From: an uncultured bacterium
GTDB lineage: Bacteria; Patescibacteriota; Minisyncoccia; Phycocordibacterales; UBA9973
Length of the DNA: 7,989 nucleotides
Assembly (NCBI GenBank): GCA_903895055.1
Contig: CAITSL010000046.1
Coordinates: forward strand, 1 to 7,989
Reading direction: 5' to 3'
The notes beneath the pieces were generated by a model. The model saw only the letters and a list, made by a program, of their open reading frames with translations, did not search any database and was not told where the DNA came from. Positions 4,461-7,989 of the stretch are shown here, in pieces (positions within the stretch are counted from its first letter, which is position 1; every line of letters begins with the position of its first letter). Made by a program: the position numbers and the translations under genes.

Positions 4461-4826
4461 ATGTCAAAATTCGATACGTTTATGAAAGACCTTGAAGGCG
4501 CATCAGTTTTAGAACTCAATGACTTAGTCAAGGCAATTGAAGAAAAGTTTGGAGTTTCAGCTGCCGCTGTGGCAGTAGCAGGCCCGGCAGCTTCCGCAGA
4601 AGCAGTTGAAGAAAAAAGTGCCTTCACCGTAGTATTGGCTTCTGCCGGGGAGCAGAAAATCGCGGTGATGAAAGTGGTCAAAGAAGTTTTGGGTCTGGGC
4701 CTGAAAGACGCCAAAGATTTGGTTGACGGAGCGCCAGTAACCTTGAAAGATGGGATGAAGAAAGCAGAGGCAGAAGAATTGAAAAAGAAAATCGAAGAAG
4801 CAGGTGGAAAAATTGAGCTCAAGTAA
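4461..4826 (+). CDS. rplL: 50S ribosomal protein L7/L12
   Basis: L7/L12 (bL12) is the multi-copy stalk protein that recruits translation GTPases. The 121-residue length is normal. The N-terminal dimerisation helices (LEGASVLELNDLVKAIEEKF, about 11-30) are followed by an alanine-rich hinge (about 33-50). The C-terminal factor-binding domain (about 52-121) holds EKSAFTVVLASAGEQKIAVMKVV and the conserved GLGLKDAKDLVDGAP region, with a final EEAGGKIELK. Expected stoichiometry is four to six copies per L10, so separate control of the two reading frames is of interest. A TATAAA (4450-4455) lies 5 bases upstream of the ATG and could give a second, leaderless transcript, but it has no -35 or TG support. 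Together with rplJ it forms the stalk operon closed by the terminator downstream. Confidence 0.99.
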   Translation: MSKFDTFMKDLEGASVLELNDLVKAIEEKFGVSAAAVAVAGPAASAEAVEEKSAFTVVLASAGEQKIAVMKVVKEVLGLGLKDAKDLVDGAPVTLKDGMKKAEAEELKKKIEEAGGKIELK

Positions 4827-4847
4827 TCTTGAGTGAGATACTGAACG

Positions 4848-4887
4848 AAAAATTGCTAGGCAAGACCTAGCAATTTTTTGTTTTTTT
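4848..4887 (+). terminator. Strong intrinsic terminator of the rplJ-rplL operon
   Basis: TTGCTAGG (4853-4860), loop CAAGA and CCTAGCAA (4866-4873) form the stem. It is extended by five A/T pairs (4848-4852 with 4874-4878) and followed by a long T run (to 4887) broken by one G. Confidence 0.95.
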
Positions 4888-4894
4888 CGATAAA

Positions 4895-4903
4895 TGCTAT
4901 AGT
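4895..4903 (+). promoter_or_regulatory. Extended -10 promoter for purH-purB
   Basis: TGCTATAGT ends 8 bases before the purH ATG at 4912, predicting a leaderless or near-leaderless mRNA. It sits directly behind the rplL terminator, with no clear -35. Confidence 0.65.
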
Positions 4904-4911
4904 AATAACAT

Positions 4912-6558
4912 ATGGAAAAAGTTGCATTTCTATCGGTTTATCACAAAGAAGGTATTGAAAAATTTGCGAAAAATTTGGTGGATTTGGGCTGGAAAATAAT
5001 GTCTTCTTCCGGCACGGCCAATTATCTCAAAGAAAGAAAGATTGAAACCATGGACTTGGCGACCTTGGTTGGCGAGCCTATTTTGGGGCATAGAGTTGTT
5101 TCTTTATCTCGAGAATTTTACGCGATGTTGCTTTCGCGCTCGGATAACGAGGAAGATATGGCTGAACTTAAAAAATTAAAATTACCGATGATCTCGCTTG
5201 TTTATTGCGATATGTATCCGCTCTCTGAAGAAATTAAAAAAAATAAGGGGGAGGAGAAGAGGGGGTTTGATGCGATTATTGAAAAGACAGATATTGGCGG
5301 ACCGACAATGTTGCGAGCAGCCGGGAAGGGGGGACGAATTGTGCTGGCTGATGCTACTGACCAAAAAAAAGTAATCGAATGGTTAAAAAACGGAATGCCG
5401 GAGGCGGATAATTTCAAAAGAGAGCTGGCGGGAAAAGCGGAATTTATCGTGGCGAAATATTGTATGGATTCCGCCAATTATTTAAGTGCCGGGAAATATC
5501 AAGGAATTTTTGGAGAAAAAACGAGCGATTGTTGCTATGGAGAAAATGCCTATCAGGCACCATCTGCCGTATATCAAACGCGGGAAAGTTTATTTGCCCC
5601 TGATAAATTTAAATTACTTACCGAAACTCCTCTTTCTTATAACAACTTTTGCGATCGAGATAAGGTAATGCAGACGATTACTCATATCTCGGCCGGCTTC
5701 GAACTAAATTTTAATAAAAGAGCCCCATATATTGCGATAGCAGTAAAGCATGGCAATGCTTGCGGAGTAGGGCTTGGGCCAAAACCAATGGATGCTCTTA
5801 TGAAAATGATAGAAGGCGACGTCAGAGCAATTCACGGCGGTTCTGTTTTTACTAATTTTAAAATAGATGAAGAAGAAGCTGAAACCCTGATTCATTATAG
5901 GATGAAGCCGGATCTTCGCAGATTGCTCGATACAGTCACGGCACCGGATTTTTCCAATTCGGCCATAGAAATCTTGGCTCGCAAAAAAGGGAAATGTCGG
6001 ATTGTAGTCAATAACAATTTAGCCAATATATCTCATGGTGATTTAGACAATAAAGAACGGGTAAGATTTATCCGAGATGGATTTTTAACTCAACCGAACT
6101 ATACTTTCGTTCCGAATTTGAAAGAGGCGGTGATTGAAGGGGATAAAAAATTATATGAAAAAGAAAACATAATGAGTGATTTGATTTTAGCTTGGGCTAT
6201 TGGTTGTACGAGTAATAGCAATACTATAACAATAGTCAAAGATGGTAAGTTGCTCGGCAATGGCGTGGGGCAACAAGACCGAGTCGGAGCGGCCAAGCTT
6301 GCCATCTCTCGAGCGGATGATGCAAGTGTTAGTCTGGGGCTTTCCTCTAAAGCAGATTTAAGTGGGGCTGTGGTTTATAGCGATAGTTTTTTCCCATTTC
6401 CTGATGGACCAAAAGTGTTGATTGATCGAGGCATAAAAATTATTTTTACCACTTCAGGTTCCGTGAATGATAAAGAAGTGATAGAATCTTGTAAGGCGCA
6501 AGGCGCAACCCTCGTAATGTTTCCGGATAAAATAGCTCGAGGTTTTGCTTGGCATTAA
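4912..6558 (+). CDS. purH: Divergent PurH: AICAR formyltransferase / IMP cyclohydrolase
   Basis: PurH performs the last two steps of de novo purine synthesis, AICAR to FAICAR (10-formyl-THF donor) and FAICAR to IMP, in the cytosol. The 548-residue protein has the MGS-like cyclohydrolase domain (about 1-195) and the transformylase domain (about 205-548). Cyclohydrolase positions kept are Y102 (DMYPL), D127 (TDIGGPT) and K139 (RAAGK). The usual GRVKTLHP motif is changed to HRVVSLSR (60-67), so the Lys, Thr and His positions are V63, S64 and S66. In the transformylase domain the catalytic pair K279-H280 (AVKHGNACGVG) is kept, as is GNGVGQQDRVGAAKLA (449-464). RYGxNPHQ is instead CCYGENAYQ (207-215) and FFPFRD is FFPFPD (493-498). 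The fold is clear but at least one activity is in doubt. It is followed by purB after 75 bases. Confidence 0.9.
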   Translation: MEKVAFLSVYHKEGIEKFAKNLVDLGWKIMSSSGTANYLKERKIETMDLATLVGEPILGHRVVSLSREFYAMLLSRSDNEEDMAELKKLKLPMISLVYCDMYPLSEEIKKNKGEEKRGFDAIIEKTDIGGPTMLRAAGKGGRIVLADATDQKKVIEWLKNGMPEADNFKRELAGKAEFIVAKYCMDSANYLSAGKYQGIFGEKTSDCCYGENAYQAPSAVYQTRESLFAPDKFKLLTETPLSYNNFCDRDKVMQTITHISAGFELNFNKRAPYIAIAVKHGNACGVGLGPKPMDALMKMIEGDVRAIHGGSVFTNFKIDEEEAETLIHYRMKPDLRRLLDTVTAPDFSNSAIEILARKKGKCRIVVNNNLANISHGDLDNKERVRFIRDGFLTQPNYTFVPNLKEAVIEGDKKLYEKENIMSDLILAWAIGCTSNSNTITIVKDGKLLGNGVGQQDRVGAAKLAISRADDASVSLGLSSKADLSGAVVYSDSFFPFPDGPKVLIDRGIKIIFTTSGSVNDKEVIESCKAQGATLVMFPDKIARGFAWH

Positions 6559-6627
6559 TCCGCCAAAATTTTTCACAAAAATAAGGCGAAATATTAAAAG
6601 AAAATAATCATTAAAATTTAGGCGGAT
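6558..6627. repeat. Inverted repeat spanning the purH-purB spacer, covering the purB ribosome-binding region
   Basis: ATCCGCCAAAATTT (6558-6571) is complementary to AAATTTAGGCGGAT (6614-6627) at 13 of 14 positions. The left arm starts on the last base of the purH stop codon. The right arm contains GGCGGA, the only purine-rich element in front of the purB ATG at 6634. The pairing could mask purB translation until a ribosome reaches the purH stop. No T tract follows, so termination is unlikely. Confidence 0.6.
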
Positions 6628-6633
6628 AAATAT

Positions 6634-7989
6634 ATGAAAACAATATTTGAAATTTCACCCCTGGATGGAAGATATCAAGACAAAATAGAAGATTTGGCTG
6701 TTATTTTTAGTGAATACGGATTAATGAGATCTCGTCTCACGATAGAAATAAAGTTTCTGCTTGCCCTCGAGAAGATAAAGGTTTTGCCGAGAAAAATAAC
6801 AGCAAAAGAAATTTCAAATTTAAATAAACTGACGGAAAATTTTTCGGTGAGCGATTTTGAACAAATAAAAAAAATAGAAAAGATAACCAACCACGATGTA
6901 AAAGCGGTAGAATATTTCTTGAAAGAAAAAATATCCCACTACGTTAAAGCTCCGCGGGACAAGAAAGGGAAAGGCTTGGAGAAATTAGTAGAGTATGTAC
7001 ACCTCGGCCGAACGTCAGAAGATATCAATAATTTATCATATGCCTTGATGTTGCGAGAGGGAGTGAAAATTTTAAAGGAAAAATATCAAGAAGTAGAGAA
7101 AGAAATATCAAAATTAGCAAAAGAAAATAAAAATACTTCAATGTTGGCGTTGACCCACGGCCAACCGGCGAGCCCGACCACTTTTGGATGGGAGATGAGC
7201 GTTTTCTGTGCTCGTTTAAAAGAAGGCCTAAAAAAGCTTGATACTTTCTCGCTAAAAGTTAAATTAAATGGCGCCACAGGCGGAGATAACGCTCTTGTCT
7301 TGGCATATCCAAATGTAAATTGGCGTAAATTTTCAAATGATTTTGTTGAAAGCCTGAATCACCCCTCCACCATAAAAGGGACATTGAAATTCGTCAACAA
7401 TCCTTTTACTACTCAAATAGAATCCCACGATACTTATCGGGAACTTTTTGATCTTATTCGCGGGTTGAACTTAATTTTAATTGATTTTTCAGAAGATATT
7501 TGGAGTTATATTTCACGAGGAGTTATCGTGCAAATTCCAAAAGCCGGGGAGATAGGCTCATCGGCGATGCCTCAAAAAGTAAATCCAATAAATTTTGAAA
7601 ATGCCGAAGGAAATCTTGGCCTGGCAAATTCACTCTGTGAATTTTTTGGACGAAAGCTTACAATCTCAAGAATGCAAAGAGATTTATCTGATTCAACCGT
7701 GGAACGAAATTTCGGTTTAACTTTTGGACATACCAAAATTGCCCTCTATTTTATTTTAAAAGGTTTAGGACGAATTAAAGTGGACGAAAGTGCCATAAAA
7801 AAAGAACTGGAAGAACATTGGGAAGTTGTCTCCGAAGCGTATCAAGTAATCTTGCGGAGCGTTGGTGTACAAGACGGCTATGAACTTTTGAAAGAATTTA
7901 CCAGAGGAAAAATTGTGGATAAATATGCGATGCATTTATTTATTGAGGAAGTTGCGGAAAAGCATAAATTGTCAAAGACGGTCTTTGAC
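6634..7989 (+). CDS. purB: Adenylosuccinate lyase (C-terminal end outside window)
   Basis: PurB removes fumarate from SAICAR (giving AICAR) and from adenylosuccinate (giving AMP). 452 codons are open to the window edge without a stop. The E. coli-type enzyme has about 456 residues, and alignment from memory suggests about 20 are missing. Family motifs are present: SPLDGRYQDK (8-17), TNHDVKAVEYFLKEK, HLGRTSEDINN, the general-acid histidine in LTHGQPASPTTFG, and the mobile signature loop GEIGSSAMPQKVNPINFENAE with its catalytic serine. The loop has Gln in MPQKVNP where His or Tyr is more common. The ATG at 6634 is chosen because the family N-terminus (ISPLDGRY) begins at residue 7 and a GGCGGA element lies 7 bases upstream. 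It lies 75 bases behind purH, probably co-transcribed. Its product AICAR is the substrate of PurH. Confidence 0.97.
   Translation, partial: MKTIFEISPLDGRYQDKIEDLAVIFSEYGLMRSRLTIEIKFLLALEKIKVLPRKITAKEISNLNKLTENFSVSDFEQIKKIEKITNHDVKAVEYFLKEKISHYVKAPRDKKGKGLEKLVEYVHLGRTSEDINNLSYALMLREGVKILKEKYQEVEKEISKLAKENKNTSMLALTHGQPASPTTFGWEMSVFCARLKEGLKKLDTFSLKVKLNGATGGDNALVLAYPNVNWRKFSNDFVESLNHPSTIKGTLKFVNNPFTTQIESHDTYRELFDLIRGLNLILIDFSEDIWSYISRGVIVQIPKAGEIGSSAMPQKVNPINFENAEGNLGLANSLCEFFGRKLTISRMQRDLSDSTVERNFGLTFGHTKIALYFILKGLGRIKVDESAIKKELEEHWEVVSEAYQVILRSVGVQDGYELLKEFTRGKIVDKYAMHLFIEEVAEKHKLSKTVFD

Noticed and set aside
4445..4822. 125-residue open frame antisense to rplL
   Set aside because: It is a low-complexity Ser/Ala/Phe-rich shadow of the alanine- and lysine-rich rplL gene, with no promoter or family motif.
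1..7989. CRISPR array or defence system
   Set aside because: No regularly spaced repeats, cas-like genes or known defence modules are present. The NYN protein alone does not define one.

Overview
The window is AT-rich bacterial DNA using the standard bacterial code: TAA, TAG and TGA all end genes, and tryptophans are TGG. Several traits point to Patescibacteria (Candidate Phyla Radiation), most likely a Parcubacteria-type genome. These are the decayed surface-protein tail ending in a peptidoglycan-binding motif (SQVGTVGPQTRAKLN), the many genes whose TATAAT-like box lies only 6-8 bases before the ATG (leaderless or nearly so), the poor Shine-Dalgarno signals, and very small membrane proteins. 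This placement is inference from sequence style, because no 16S or marker tree is available here.

Left part (1-1800): a minus-strand membrane sugar-phosphate transferase that starts surface glycan or exopolysaccharide synthesis. Just past its stop codon, at the window edge, lies a 5'-truncated second copy of its own C-terminal coding sequence (42 of 43 bases identical to an internal segment). Upstream of the gene is a gene-poor stretch of about 450 bases. It holds the 3' remnant of a secreted cell-wall-binding protein, a strong terminator, a perfect-stem palindrome and a second terminator. This looks like a rearranged cell-surface locus.

Middle (1800-3700): a NYN/PIN-like nuclease-family protein. 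After it comes a minus-strand unit with a near-consensus promoter that runs straight into a UUCG-capped terminator hairpin, a candidate RNA of about 55 nt. Next are three membrane or envelope genes in a row: a two-helix 63-residue protein, a VanY-type D,D-/L,D-carboxypeptidase on a membrane-anchored coiled coil, and a 46-residue single-helix protein that follows it by 2 bases.

Right part (3700-7989): the rplJ-rplL ribosomal stalk operon, preceded by a structured leader that ends in an intrinsic terminator (a candidate L10 autoregulatory attenuator). Three consecutive hairpins separate rplJ from rplL, and a strong terminator follows rplL. Then comes a purine pair with its own promoter, purH (divergent, with several changed catalytic residues) and purB (open to the window end). 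Together these enzymes would carry SAICAR to AICAR to IMP and adenylosuccinate to AMP. An inverted repeat between them could hide the purB ribosome-binding region.

No CRISPR array, tRNA, rRNA, transposase or phage gene was seen. The items most worth following up are the tiny minus-strand RNA unit, the L10 leader, the sugar-transferase tail duplication, the altered PurH active site, and the repeated leaderless promoter pattern.
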